DNA of 64,000 bases from Methyloversatilis thermotolerans. GTDB taxonomy: Bacteria > Pseudomonadota > Gammaproteobacteria > Burkholderiales > Rhodocyclaceae. The stretch lies in contig NZ_KB889967.1 of assembly GCF_000372885.1 (NCBI RefSeq), forward strand, positions 620,001-684,000, written 5' to 3'. The first letter of the stretch is position 1; the number at the start of each line of letters is the position of its first letter. The position numbers were made by a program, and so were the translations under genes. Under the pieces are notes generated by a model, which saw only the letters and a list, made by a program, of their open reading frames with translations, was not told the DNA's origin and did not search any database. Positions 20,255 to 28,318 of this stretch are shown one piece after another.

Positions 20255-21928
20255 ATGGCATCCGATATCGAAATCGCGCAGCAGGCCAAGATGCAGCGCA
20301 TCAGCGAGGTGGTCGCGAAGCTGGGCATCCCGGAAGACGCGATCGAGCCCTACGGTCACTACAAGGCCAAGGTGTCGCTCGAGTACCTGAACAGCCTCAA
20401 GGACCGTCCGGATGGCAAGCTCATCCTGGTGACCGCGATCAGCCCGACGCCGGCGGGCGAGGGCAAGACCACCACCACCGTCGGTCTGGGTGACGCGCTG
20501 AACCGTATCGGCAAGAAGACCATGATCTGCCTGCGCGAACCGTCGCTCGGCCCGGTATTCGGCGTCAAGGGCGGTGCCGCGGGCGGCGGCTACGCGCAGA
20601 TCGTGCCGATGGAAGACATCAATCTGCATTTCACCGGCGACTTCCACGCCATCGGTGCCGCGCACAACCTGCTGTCCGCGCTGATCGACAACCACATCAA
20701 CCACGGCAACGAGCTGCGCATCGACCCGCGCCTCATCCAGTGGAAGCGTGTGGTCGACATGAACGACCGCGCACTGCGCAAGATCACCATCGGCCTGGGC
20801 GGCACCGCCAACGGTTTCGTGCGCGAAGACGGCTACGACATCGTGGTCGCGTCCGAAGTCATGGCCATCCTGTGCCTGGCCAATTCGCTGACCGACCTCA
20901 AGGAGCGCCTGGGCCGCATCATCATTGGCTACACGATGGGCGACAAGAAGCCGGTGTACGCCAGCGACCTGAAGGCGCAGGGCGCCATGGCCACGCTGCT
21001 CAAGGACGCGATCAAGCCGAACATCGTGCAGACGCTGGAGAACAACCCGGCCATCATCCACGGCGGTCCGTTCGCCAACATCGCGCACGGCTGCAACTCG
21101 GTGTCGGCCACCAAGGCCGGCCTGAAGATGGCCGACTACGTGGTGACCGAAGCCGGCTTCGGCGCCGACCTGGGCGCCGAGAAGTTCATCGACATCAAGT
21201 GCCGCATGGCCGGGCTCAACCCCGCCGCCGTCGTGCTGGTCGCCACCATCCGCGCGCTCAAGTTCCACGGCGGCGTGAAGAAGGAAGACCTGAACCAGGA
21301 AAACCTGGCCGCGCTGGAAAAGGGCATCGTCAACATCGAGCGCCACCTGAAGAACATCACCGAGCACTACGGCCTGCCCTGCGTCGTGTCGGTGAACCAC
21401 TTCACCTTCGACACCGACGCCGAAATCGCGCTGCTCAAGAGCCGCATCGAAGCGCTCGGCGGCAAGTTCGTGATCGCCCGTCACTGGGCGCACGGCGGCG
21501 CCGGCGCCGAGGAACTGGCGCGCATGGTGGCCGACATCTGCGACAAGGCACCGGGCAAGCACCAGTTCGTCTATGACGAGAACGCCACGCTGCAGGACAA
21601 GATCACCACCATCGCCACCAAGATCTACGGCGCAGGGCAGGTGACCTTTGCCGACGCGGCGCGCAAGCAGCTCGAGGCCTGGAACGTCGACTACGGCAAG
21701 TTCCCGGTGTGCATGGCCAAGACCCAGATGTCCTTCTCGGCCGACCCGAACGCGAAGGGCGCACCGAGCGGCCACACGCTCAATGTGCGCGAAGTGCGCC
21801 TGGCCAACGGCGCCGGTTTCGTGGTCGCCATCTGCGGCGACATGATGACCATGCCGGGCCTGCCCAAGGCGCCGGCCTCGGAAAAGATCGACATCGACGA
21901 GCATGGCAAGGTGTCGGGTCTGTTCTGA
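20255..21928 (+). CDS. ftfL: Formate-tetrahydrofolate ligase
   Basis: 557 residues. Makes 10-formyl-H4F from formate, H4F and ATP, bringing formate carbon into the serine cycle via FchA and MtdA. The P-loop is in [40 protein letters not shown] and [16 protein letters not shown] follow. Last gene of the rightward unit, followed by a strong terminator. Formate released by the dimethylformamidase encoded downstream could enter metabolism here. Confidence 0.98.
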   Translation: MASDIEIAQQAKMQRISEVVAKLGIPEDAIEPYGHYKAKVSLEYLNSLKDRPDGKLILVTAISPTPAGEGKTTTTVGLGDALNRIGKKTMICLREPSLGPVFGVKGGAAGGGYAQIVPMEDINLHFTGDFHAIGAAHNLLSALIDNHINHGNELRIDPRLIQWKRVVDMNDRALRKITIGLGGTANGFVREDGYDIVVASEVMAILCLANSLTDLKERLGRIIIGYTMGDKKPVYASDLKAQGAMATLLKDAIKPNIVQTLENNPAIIHGGPFANIAHGCNSVSATKAGLKMADYVVTEAGFGADLGAEKFIDIKCRMAGLNPAAVVLVATIRALKFHGGVKKEDLNQENLAALEKGIVNIERHLKNITEHYGLPCVVSVNHFTFDTDAEIALLKSRIEALGGKFVIARHWAHGGAGAEELARMVADICDKAPGKHQFVYDENATLQDKITTIATKIYGAGQVTFADAARKQLEAWNVDYGKFPVCMAKTQMSFSADPNAKGAPSGHTLNVREVRLANGAGFVVAICGDMMTMPGLPKAPASEKIDIDEHGKVSGLF

Positions 21929-21961
21929 ACGCTCGCTTCTGATCGCCGTTTCGCAGCAATG

Positions 21962-21987
21962 AAAAGGCCGCTCTTGAGCGGCCTTTT
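21962..21987 (+). terminator. Intrinsic terminator after ftfL
   Basis: AAAAGGCCGCT, a CTTG loop and AGCGGCCTTTT form a GC-rich hairpin with T-run 33 bp after the ftfL stop, ending the mtkA-ftfL unit. Between it and the amiR-like gene (21988-22218) no gene is seen. Confidence 0.88.
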
Positions 21988-22218
21988 CTCTTGGGGACTG
22001 CATTTTTGCGATGGCCGACGCCATCTGTAGTCGAAATTCTTCGCGTGGTGAGAGCTGATCGAGGGCTCGCTGTCAGAACTCCTTGGAATCCTCTCGGCCT
22101 GCCGCGCCTGCTCACGCGCCGTATCCCCAATTCCAGTTCCGCTCGAAACACTAACCGAGTGAATTCCAGAGACAAATAATGCGCGCTGAACCAGTGGCGT
22201 ACTGGACGCCACTTTCAA

Positions 22219-22848
22219 CTAACCGGAGAGTATTGAGTTGGCATGAATGATCGCCCGCGCGATCTCTTCGGTCGGCACGCGCTTGCTCATCGCCTGTTCG
22301 CGGATGATCTTGTAGGCCTCGGCGTCGCTGACGCCGCGGGTGCGCATCAGGATGGCCTTCGCGTCATTGATCTGGTTCACGCTGAGCAGCTTCTGCTCCA
22401 GCCGCTGCACGCGCTTGCGGTAGCCGCGCATTTCCTGCGTCAGGCCCATGGTGAGCACCAGCGACGCGAGCACGCCGGTGGAGCGCACCGGTGAGCTGAG
22501 CACCCCGGTCGCGCCCAGGCGCAGCATCACTTCGAAGATGGTCGGGTTCTCGTAGCCGACCACGGCGATGACTGCGGGCGGCTGTTCGAAATTGCTGAAG
22601 TTCAGCGGCGCATGCATTTCGTTGGACTGGATCGCGTAATAGACCACGTCGACCTTGTCCGGAATGTCCTCGACCGGCGGCCAGAAGGTCTGCACCTGAC
22701 AGCCTATGCGCTTCAGTTGCTGGATGAGCACCTCGCCGTCGGCATCGCGTGGATGCAGCACGACGATGCGCAGATTGCGCAACTGCGACAGGAATTCGGG
22801 CGTGATCCGCTTGCCGGCACGTCCGCTGTTGCGGGGTGGTGTGCTCAC
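22219..22848 (-). CDS. AmiR/NasT-like ANTAR RNA-binding antiterminator
   Basis: 209 residues. The N-terminal half resembles a response-regulator fold (NLRIVVLHPRDADGEVLIQQ start, then VDVVYYAIQSNEM and PAVIAVVGYENPTIFEVM) but without clear phospho-Asp pocket residues, as in AmiR. A coiled-coil (YRKRVQRLEQKLLSVNQ) leads into a C-terminal ANTAR domain (NDAKAILMRTRGVSDAEAYK, IIREQAMSKRVPTEEIARAI). ANTAR proteins bind paired hairpins in leader RNA and stop terminator formation. The start overlaps the amiC-like stop by 4 bp, so a 1:1 AmiC-AmiR type complex is expected. Likely targets are the dmf and urt-ure leaders. Confidence 0.9.
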   Translation of the reverse strand: MSTPPRNSGRAGKRITPEFLSQLRNLRIVVLHPRDADGEVLIQQLKRIGCQVQTFWPPVEDIPDKVDVVYYAIQSNEMHAPLNFSNFEQPPAVIAVVGYENPTIFEVMLRLGATGVLSSPVRSTGVLASLVLTMGLTQEMRGYRKRVQRLEQKLLSVNQINDAKAILMRTRGVSDAEAYKIIREQAMSKRVPTEEIARAIIHANSILSG

Positions 22849-24014
22849 GATGAGGCTTCTTCGCTCGAATTCATGCGCAGCCGGGTGCTCCAGTCGTCGA
22901 AGGAGTGGCTGACCAGATAGGGATCCGCATCCACGCCGCCCGGCGTCTCCGCCAGGATCGTGAACTGGCCGCTGCCATTCACGCGACCGATGCGCGGGTA
23001 GAGCCGGGCGTGGTGATTCTGCGGCAGGATGCGGATGCGGCCCTGCGGTGCTTCGAACTCGCGACCGAGCACATGCGGCAGCAGGATGTCATGTTCGTCG
23101 CTGCCGGCTTCGCGGAAGGCGTCGGCGAACACATGCACCTGGTAGTAGGACGACTCCCAGCTCATGTTCGGCTGCACCTGGGTGCCGAACAGCTTGCGGA
23201 ACAGCGCGACGCAGTCGCGGTTGCGTTGCGTGTCTATCGACTGGAAGTAGGTACCGGCCGTGTAGTGCCCCTCGGCCAGCCGTATGCCCATTTCCGACAC
23301 TTCCTCCTCGCTGGTGCACAGGCTGGCGATCGGCATGGTCTGCGGATCGAAGCCGGCATCGGCATAGGCCTGGTAGAGCATGCGGGTGGTCTTGCCCACC
23401 ATGGTCGAGAAGATGAAATCGGGCCGCTTCGCCTTGATGTCCTTCATGATGGGCGTGAAGGCACTTTCCTGCGCATCCAGATGCACATACCTTTCACCGA
23501 CCTTGGCACCGCCCTGCCGATGGTGCACGAAGTCGCTCATGATGCGGTTCGATTCGTACGGGAAGATGTAGTCGCTGCCTATCAGGTACACCCGCGCACC
23601 GAAATGGCTGGACATGTAGTCGGCGAGCAGCGCGCTGTTCTGGTTCGGCGCGCCGCCGGTGTAGATGATGTTGTTCGAGAACTCGAAGCCCTCGTACATG
23701 GTGGGGCAGAACAGCAGACGGTTCCAGCGCTCGACCACCGGCAGCACCGCCTTGCGCGTGCTCGACATGTAGCAGCCGAATATGACGTTGACCTTGTCCT
23801 CCTGAACCAGGCGGGTGGCCAGGGTGCGGAACATCTGGGGGCTGGATTTCGGGTCGTAATAGACCGGCACGAGTTCGCGGCCGAGTATTCCGCCGGCATC
23901 GTTGATCTCGCGGATGGCGAACAGCGTGCCTGCGAGCATCGTGTTTTCGATGCGCGCGGTGACGCCTTCGCGGGAGAACAGGACGCCGACCTTGATCGGA
24001 TCGGTTGTGGTCAC
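22845..24014 (-). CDS. AmiC-like cytoplasmic amide sensor (UrtA/AmiC family)
   Basis: 389 residues, close to the 385 of Pseudomonas AmiC. It has the type I periplasmic-binding-protein fold of amide/urea receptors (VGVLFSREGVTARIENTM, GGILGRELVPVYYDPKSS, VIFGCYMSSTRKAVLPV, VYLIGSDYIFPYESNR) but no signal peptide: the mature-type sequence begins at residue 7. It should therefore stay in the cytoplasm and hold the AmiR-like partner inactive until a small amide binds. Encoded directly upstream of the ANTAR gene and divergent from dmfA1, the ligand is probably DMF, formamide or a related amide; urea is possible because the ure operon shares the leader. Confidence 0.9.
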   Translation of the reverse strand: MTTTDPIKVGVLFSREGVTARIENTMLAGTLFAIREINDAGGILGRELVPVYYDPKSSPQMFRTLATRLVQEDKVNVIFGCYMSSTRKAVLPVVERWNRLLFCPTMYEGFEFSNNIIYTGGAPNQNSALLADYMSSHFGARVYLIGSDYIFPYESNRIMSDFVHHRQGGAKVGERYVHLDAQESAFTPIMKDIKAKRPDFIFSTMVGKTTRMLYQAYADAGFDPQTMPIASLCTSEEEVSEMGIRLAEGHYTAGTYFQSIDTQRNRDCVALFRKLFGTQVQPNMSWESSYYQVHVFADAFREAGSDEHDILLPHVLGREFEAPQGRIRILPQNHHARLYPRIGRVNGSGQFTILAETPGGVDADPYLVSHSFDDWSTRLRMNSSEEASS

Positions 24015-24048
24015 GGAAGTGCTGCCGGAAAAGGAATGGGTGCAATCG

Positions 24049-24054
24049 ATACTA
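24049..24054 (-). promoter_or_regulatory. Candidate -10 of the amiC-amiR promoter
   Basis: On the minus strand TAGTAT lies 35 bp before the amiC-like start; no good -35 is seen 17 bp away. It would lie just upstream of the -35 of the dmf promoter, so the divergent promoters are back to back. Confidence 0.25.
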
Positions 24055-24061
24055 GCAGAGC

Positions 24062-24090
24062 TTGACCTGGCGAAAGACCTTGTCTAGCAT
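24062..24090 (+). promoter_or_regulatory. Sigma70 promoter of the dmf operon
   Basis: TTGACC (24062-24067), exactly 17 bp, TAGCAT (24085-24090). The predicted start near 24097 places the first leader hairpin at the very 5' end of the transcript. The urt-ure leader has the same arrangement (TTGACG, 17 bp, TAGTAT). Confidence 0.8.
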
Positions 24091-24100
24091 CAACTCATCG

Positions 24101-24147
24101 CATCCCGCCGCCAGCACTGCCGGCCGGATGACGGGCAAAAAGGCCTG
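24101..24147 (+). ncRNA. ANTAR-type two-hairpin leader RNA of dmfA1A2
   Basis: Hairpin P1 (24101-24130) pairs CATCCCGCCGCC with GCCGGCCGGATG around the hexaloop AGCACT, with two C-C mismatches. One base later P2 (24132-24147) pairs CGGGC with GCCTG around the hexaloop AAAAAG. The 3' arm of P2 is part of the 5' arm of the following terminator, so P2 and the terminator exclude each other. Paired hexaloop hairpins before a terminator are the known ANTAR target form; the loops start with A as expected, but the G at loop position 4 of the usual consensus is absent. Confidence 0.75.
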
Positions 24148-24177
24148 CACGGATCTCCGGATCCGGCAGGCCTTTTT
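24137..24177 (+). terminator. Leader attenuator terminator upstream of dmfA1
   Basis: AAAAAGGCCTGC pairs with GCAGGCCTTTTT; inside, GGATC/GATCC closes a TCCG tetraloop, and more T follow. It lies 105 bp before dmfA1 and overlaps hairpin P2. It should stop transcription unless the AmiR-like protein holds P1-P2. Confidence 0.88.
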
Positions 24178-24281
24178 GTTTTTCCGACCCGTTTCCTCTT
24201 CCGCAATCAGGTATTCCGCCCCGGTCAGCGTCGGCCGGTCGCGACAGGCTTCCGACCATTCAACTCTTCAGGAGAAACGCT

Positions 24282-24722
24282 GTGATTTCCATACCCAGGA
24301 AAGGCACGCCCGAGCGCGACCGGCTCATCCAGGAACACCTCGATTGCGTGAAATCGATGGCAGGCGTGGCCGGGTTTTCGGTGCTCAAGTGCGCCACGCC
24401 GGGCGATACCACCGAAATCAGCGGTGGCGTGCACGAGGATCCGCTGCTCAAGCGCGTGCTGCTGCGCATGCGGGGCACATCGCCCAAGGGCAAGCTGATC
24501 GTGATCTGCACCCAGGTGGACGCCGAGTGGCGCATCGGCCGGCTGTCCGGCATACGCGGCGTGCCGCCCACCTTCGTCGACGACACGATCTATACCAGCG
24601 AACAGGACATCCAGCACGCCGTCTTCCTGATGCGCCTGGACGAGATGGAGGAAAGCGACGGCATGCCCGAGCACTATCACGAAGGCTACAAGCGGCGCGA
24701 CGACAACTGGCCGGCCACCTGA
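24282..24722 (+). CDS. dmfA1: N,N-dimethylformamidase small (light) subunit
   Basis: 146 residues with GTG start, preceded by CAGGAGAAAC. It resembles the small DMFase subunit (about 130 residues in Paracoccus): GTPERDRLIQEHLDCVKSM, LVICTQVDAEWRIGRLSGI and VFLMRLDEMEESDGMP. DMFase hydrolyses N,N-dimethylformamide to dimethylamine and formate. The call rests strongly on the large subunit gene 122 bp downstream. The product amine and formate can both feed the methylotrophic pathways in this genome. Confidence 0.88.
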   Translation: MISIPRKGTPERDRLIQEHLDCVKSMAGVAGFSVLKCATPGDTTEISGGVHEDPLLKRVLLRMRGTSPKGKLIVICTQVDAEWRIGRLSGIRGVPPTFVDDTIYTSEQDIQHAVFLMRLDEMEESDGMPEHYHEGYKRRDDNWPAT

Positions 24723-24844
24723 TCGCCGCCACGCGCCGACGCGCGCGGCGACGGGTCTGAACGGCCGCCGCGAACGTCTTCCACCCATTCACTGCTTATG
24801 CATCCGAGCCCGCGGAGGGCGGCGCTCGGCCAGGAGAAACGAAT

Positions 24845-27241
24845 ATGTGTGCAATGCGACTGACCGGATATGCCGACAAGTTCAGCGTTCATCCGGGCGA
24901 CACCATCAAGTTCCATGTCAATTGCGACGGGCCGGCGAAGTACCACGCATCCATCGTGCAGATGATCAACGGCGACACCAATCCGCGCGGCCCCGGCTTC
25001 ATCGAGAAGCCGGTGCAGGCCGATTGCGAGGCCGACTACGATGGCATCAAGCAGGTGGTGTACGGCGGCTCGTACGGTTTCGTGCCGGATGCGCCGCAAC
25101 TGAACCCGGACAGCTTCACGCTGCAGTGCTGGATCTGGCCCACCACGCCTCGGACCGACAAGCGTTACTGGAAGCATGGCCCCCAGGGGCTGCTGACCAA
25201 GTGGTCCGGCGGCAAGGGTTACGGCCTGTTCATCAACACCGACGGCTGTGCCGAACTGCGCATCAATGGCGAAACCTACACCACCGGTGCGCCGCTGCGG
25301 GACCACGCCTGGCACTTCATCGCCGCCAGCTTCGACGCGAACACCGGCGAGGTGGTGCTGTATCACGAACCTCAGGTGGTGTATGCGCTCGACCCGGACA
25401 TCCCGCCGGTCAGGGCGACGTTCAAGGGCAAGGTCGAGCACACCGATCTGCCGCTGGTGATCGCCGGTCATGTCGACCATGTCGATACGGGTCCGCTGGG
25501 CCTGTCGTCGCTGCCGCAGGGCGTCATCGTTGGCGGCCACTACAACGGCAAGATCGACAGCCCGCGCCTGTGCAACCGCGCGCTGTCGCGCTTCGAGATC
25601 GAAATGATGAAGGGCGGCGTGCAGCCGGGCCTGACCGAGCGCCGCAATGCCGGACCGACCGGCGCCCTGTCGGAAGCCATCGTCGCCGCCTGGGATTTTT
25701 CGGATGGCATCGACACCCTGGTGGGCAAGGATGCCGGTCCGTACAAGTTCCACGCCACACTGGTGAATTGTCCGACCCGCGCGCTGACCGGCTACAACTG
25801 GGCCGGCCAGACCTTCGACTGGAAGGTGGCGCCGAAGGAGTACGGTGCCATCCATTTCCACGACGACGACCTGGACAACGCACGCTGGCAGGTGAGTTTC
25901 GAATGGACCGTGCCCACCGGCATCAAGAGCCGGTTCTACGCCGCCAGGCTCACCACGCCCGAGGGTGACGAAGACTACATCCCGTTCTGGGTGGTGCCCA
26001 GGATAGGACAGGAACAGTCGAAGATCGCGGTCATGGTGCCCACCATCAGTTACATGGCCTACGCCAACGAGCATGTGGCGTGCAATGCCGGCGGCGCCGA
26101 ACTGTTCGTCTATCGCGTGCCCATCATGCAGCAGCAGAACATGTTCCTCGCCGAACACCGCGAGTACGGCGGCTCCATCTACGACACCCACACCGACGGC
26201 AGCGGCATCTGCCTGTCGTCGCGGCTGCGTCCCATCCTCAGCATCCGCCCGAAGTACGACCACTTCCTGGCTCAGGCACCGTGGCAGTACCCGGCCGATC
26301 TGCATCTCATCTGCTGGCTGGAAACCCTGGGTTACGAGTACGACGTGTTTACCGACGAGGACGTGACCTACGACGGTCTGGCCAGGCTGGAGAACTACAA
26401 CGTCATCATCACCGGTTCGCACCCCGAGCACAATTCGGGCAGCCAGCTCGACGCCCTGCACAACTATACGCAGCGCGGCGGCCGCCTGATGTACATGGGC
26501 GCCGACGCGTGGTACTGGGTGCATTCCTTCCATCCCGCCTATGAGCATCTGGGGCGCGGCGTTATGACCGAAATGCGGCGCTGTGAATCCGGCATCCGCA
26601 CCTGGCGCGCCGATCCGGGCGAGTACTACCACCAGGGCACCGGCGAGCTGGGCGGCATGTGGCGCTACCGTGGCCGCTATCTGCATTCCGTGGCGGGTGT
26701 GGGCATGTCGTCGGAAGGCTTCGACATTTCGTCCTACTTCTCGCGTACGCCGGAAAGCATGGATGCACGGGTGAGCTGGGCCTTCGAAGGCATCAGCTAC
26801 GACGAGAAACTGGGCAATTTCGGTCTGGTCGGCGGCGGTGCCGCCGGTCTGGAACTGGACATCGTCGACACCATGCTCGGTTCGCCGCCGCACATCCTGA
26901 CCGTGGCCACCTCGGCCGGCCGTCACACGGAAGCCTATCTGCTGGTGATGGAGGACTTCGGTTTCAACCAGCAGGGCCTGGACGGCACCGTGCATCCGCG
27001 CGTGCGCGCCGACATCACCTTCCATGAGACGCCGAATGGCGGCGGCTGCTTCGCGTTCAGCTCCATCGCCTATTGCGGTTCGCTGCCGTGGAACAACTGC
27101 GACAACAACATTTCGCGTCTGACCCGCAACGTGCTCGACCGCTTCATGCAGGACGGCCCGCTGCCGGCTGCACCGCAGGAGGCCTGGAAGCACCGCGGCC
27201 GTGCCGATTACGAGTCGCCGGCGCTGGCCTCTTCGCGCTGA
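24845..27241 (+). CDS. dmfA2: N,N-dimethylformamidase large (heavy) subunit
   Basis: 798 residues, slightly longer than the about 760 of Paracoccus DMFase. N-terminal beta/LamG-like part (roughly residues 60-260: LNPDSFTLQCWIWPTT, GLFINTDGCAELRINGE) and a C-terminal glutamine-amidotransferase-like fold. The known enzyme has a mononuclear iron held by two Tyr and one Glu; by position the counterparts here are Y403 (ISYMAYANEH), Y446 and E528 with catalytic H526 (ITGSHPEHNS). AGGAG lies 8 bp before the ATG. Cytoplasmic, no signal peptide. Activity toward formamide or related amides cannot be excluded. Confidence 0.93.
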   Translation: MCAMRLTGYADKFSVHPGDTIKFHVNCDGPAKYHASIVQMINGDTNPRGPGFIEKPVQADCEADYDGIKQVVYGGSYGFVPDAPQLNPDSFTLQCWIWPTTPRTDKRYWKHGPQGLLTKWSGGKGYGLFINTDGCAELRINGETYTTGAPLRDHAWHFIAASFDANTGEVVLYHEPQVVYALDPDIPPVRATFKGKVEHTDLPLVIAGHVDHVDTGPLGLSSLPQGVIVGGHYNGKIDSPRLCNRALSRFEIEMMKGGVQPGLTERRNAGPTGALSEAIVAAWDFSDGIDTLVGKDAGPYKFHATLVNCPTRALTGYNWAGQTFDWKVAPKEYGAIHFHDDDLDNARWQVSFEWTVPTGIKSRFYAARLTTPEGDEDYIPFWVVPRIGQEQSKIAVMVPTISYMAYANEHVACNAGGAELFVYRVPIMQQQNMFLAEHREYGGSIYDTHTDGSGICLSSRLRPILSIRPKYDHFLAQAPWQYPADLHLICWLETLGYEYDVFTDEDVTYDGLARLENYNVIITGSHPEHNSGSQLDALHNYTQRGGRLMYMGADAWYWVHSFHPAYEHLGRGVMTEMRRCESGIRTWRADPGEYYHQGTGELGGMWRYRGRYLHSVAGVGMSSEGFDISSYFSRTPESMDARVSWAFEGISYDEKLGNFGLVGGGAAGLELDIVDTMLGSPPHILTVATSAGRHTEAYLLVMEDFGFNQQGLDGTVHPRVRADITFHETPNGGGCFAFSSIAYCGSLPWNNCDNNISRLTRNVLDRFMQDGPLPAAPQEAWKHRGRADYESPALASSR

Positions 27242-27256
27242 CCGGACGCATGTCCG

Positions 27257-27283
27257 CCCGCCCGTCCGCTGCGGACGGGCGGG
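27257..27283. repeat. 13-bp perfect inverted repeat between dmfA2 and the Rieske-like gene
   Basis: CCCGCCCGTCCGC, one central base, then its exact complement. The hairpin has no T-run and lies 9 bp before the AGGAG of the next gene. It could protect the dmfA1A2 mRNA 3' end, lowering expression of the accessory genes relative to the enzyme. Confidence 0.6.
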
Positions 27284-27304
27284 TGGCTGCACAGGAGAAT
27301 GGAC

Positions 27305-28318
27305 ATGACATGCACCATGGATGAGGTGGCGCAGCTTGCAGTCGTGGGTGGGCGCGGGCTCAACGAAGGCGGCGCGTCGCGCGCACTCGACTTCGCGCGC
27401 GCCGAGGATGAGGCGATCTGGACGCGCGAATGGGTGTGCGTGGGACTGTCGTCGGAAATCCCCGAGGCGGGCGATCTGCTGCCCTACACGGTGGGCGATC
27501 ACGCGGTCCATATCCAGCGGATGGGGGATGGCCGGCTGGTCGGACGTTTCAACAAGGCACAGCACGGCGGCTGTCGCGTCGTGCCGCTGCAATGCCGGCA
27601 AGGGGCGAAGACGCCCTGTTCGTTTACGTCCTGCGGGCACAGTCTGGATCGACCTGTGATACGCGCCGGCGAACTCGACGATGGTACGCCGCACATGTTC
27701 CAGTATCTCGGGCTGCGGCCGGAACGACTTCTGCCCGTGCGCACGGCTGCTTTCGGGCCGCTGCTGTTCGTCCATCTCGAGCCTCAGGGTCCGGGCTTCG
27801 CCCGCAGTGAGGCGGCGCTGGCGCACTGCGTGCCGGCGCTCGCCGCGGGTGACGCCTCGGTCATGGCGGACACGATGGAATGGGTGGATTGCGAGGCGAA
27901 CTGGAAGCAGGTGGCGGCCCAACTGCTTGACTCGGACAGGAAGGCTACGCAGCCGGACGGGCCGGTGTTCTCCGCTGACCGGGCGGAGGGCGAGGTCGCC
28001 GTACTGCATTTTCCGAATCTGGTCCTGATGCGCAGTGCCGACAGTCTGTGCGCCGTGGTGCTGCAGCCCGTCGCCCTGGCGCGCACGCGCTGCCGCTTCG
28101 CGCTGCTGTCGGGCGGAGATGGCGTGGCATGGCGCGAGCGGCTGGCTGCGCGTCTGGCCGCCGCACAGCGTACGCAACGCCAGCTCGAGCGGTGCGGCAG
28201 CGCAGACAGCTCCGCGGCGGATGACAGGCCCGATGCGCGCGGGCGCTGGCTGCTGCAGGTCGTGCTTGAGCGAGTGAGGGCACGCACGACGATAGACGAA
28301 GGAGCGATCCATGGATGA
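27305..28318 (+). CDS. Aberrant Rieske-type oxygenase alpha-subunit homologue
   Basis: 337 residues from the ATG at 27305, chosen because AGGAG ends 7 bp before it. The N-terminal half is clearly Rieske-oxygenase-like (IWTREWVCVGLSSEIPEAGD, FNKAQHGGCRVV, FGPLLFVHLEP) and ANWKQVAAQL marks the start of the catalytic domain. However the canonical C-x-H and C-x2-H boxes are absent: the sequence has H87-x2-C90 and C110-x-H112 instead, plus C97 and C105. No His pair for the mononuclear iron follows NWK, and the catalytic domain is short. It is therefore unlikely to be a normal oxygenase. Position directly after dmfA2 suggests an accessory role, perhaps iron handling for DMFase (inference). Overlaps the next gene by 8 bp. 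Confidence 0.75.
   Translation: MTCTMDEVAQLAVVGGRGLNEGGASRALDFARAEDEAIWTREWVCVGLSSEIPEAGDLLPYTVGDHAVHIQRMGDGRLVGRFNKAQHGGCRVVPLQCRQGAKTPCSFTSCGHSLDRPVIRAGELDDGTPHMFQYLGLRPERLLPVRTAAFGPLLFVHLEPQGPGFARSEAALAHCVPALAAGDASVMADTMEWVDCEANWKQVAAQLLDSDRKATQPDGPVFSADRAEGEVAVLHFPNLVLMRSADSLCAVVLQPVALARTRCRFALLSGGDGVAWRERLAARLAAAQRTQRQLERCGSADSSAADDRPDARGRWLLQVVLERVRARTTIDEGAIHG

Noticed and set aside
24137-24177. Terminator before dmfA1 as the simple end of an upstream gene
   Set aside because: The only upstream gene (amiC-like) reads the other way, and a promoter plus two hairpins precede the terminator on the plus strand, so it is a leader attenuator.
24686-28312. Open frame of about 1208 codons on the minus strand opposite the dmf genes
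   Set aside because: It is antisense to dmfA2 and the Rieske-like gene, is a known artefact of high-GC coding DNA, and its translation (rich in His, Arg, Gln, Val) shows no domain.
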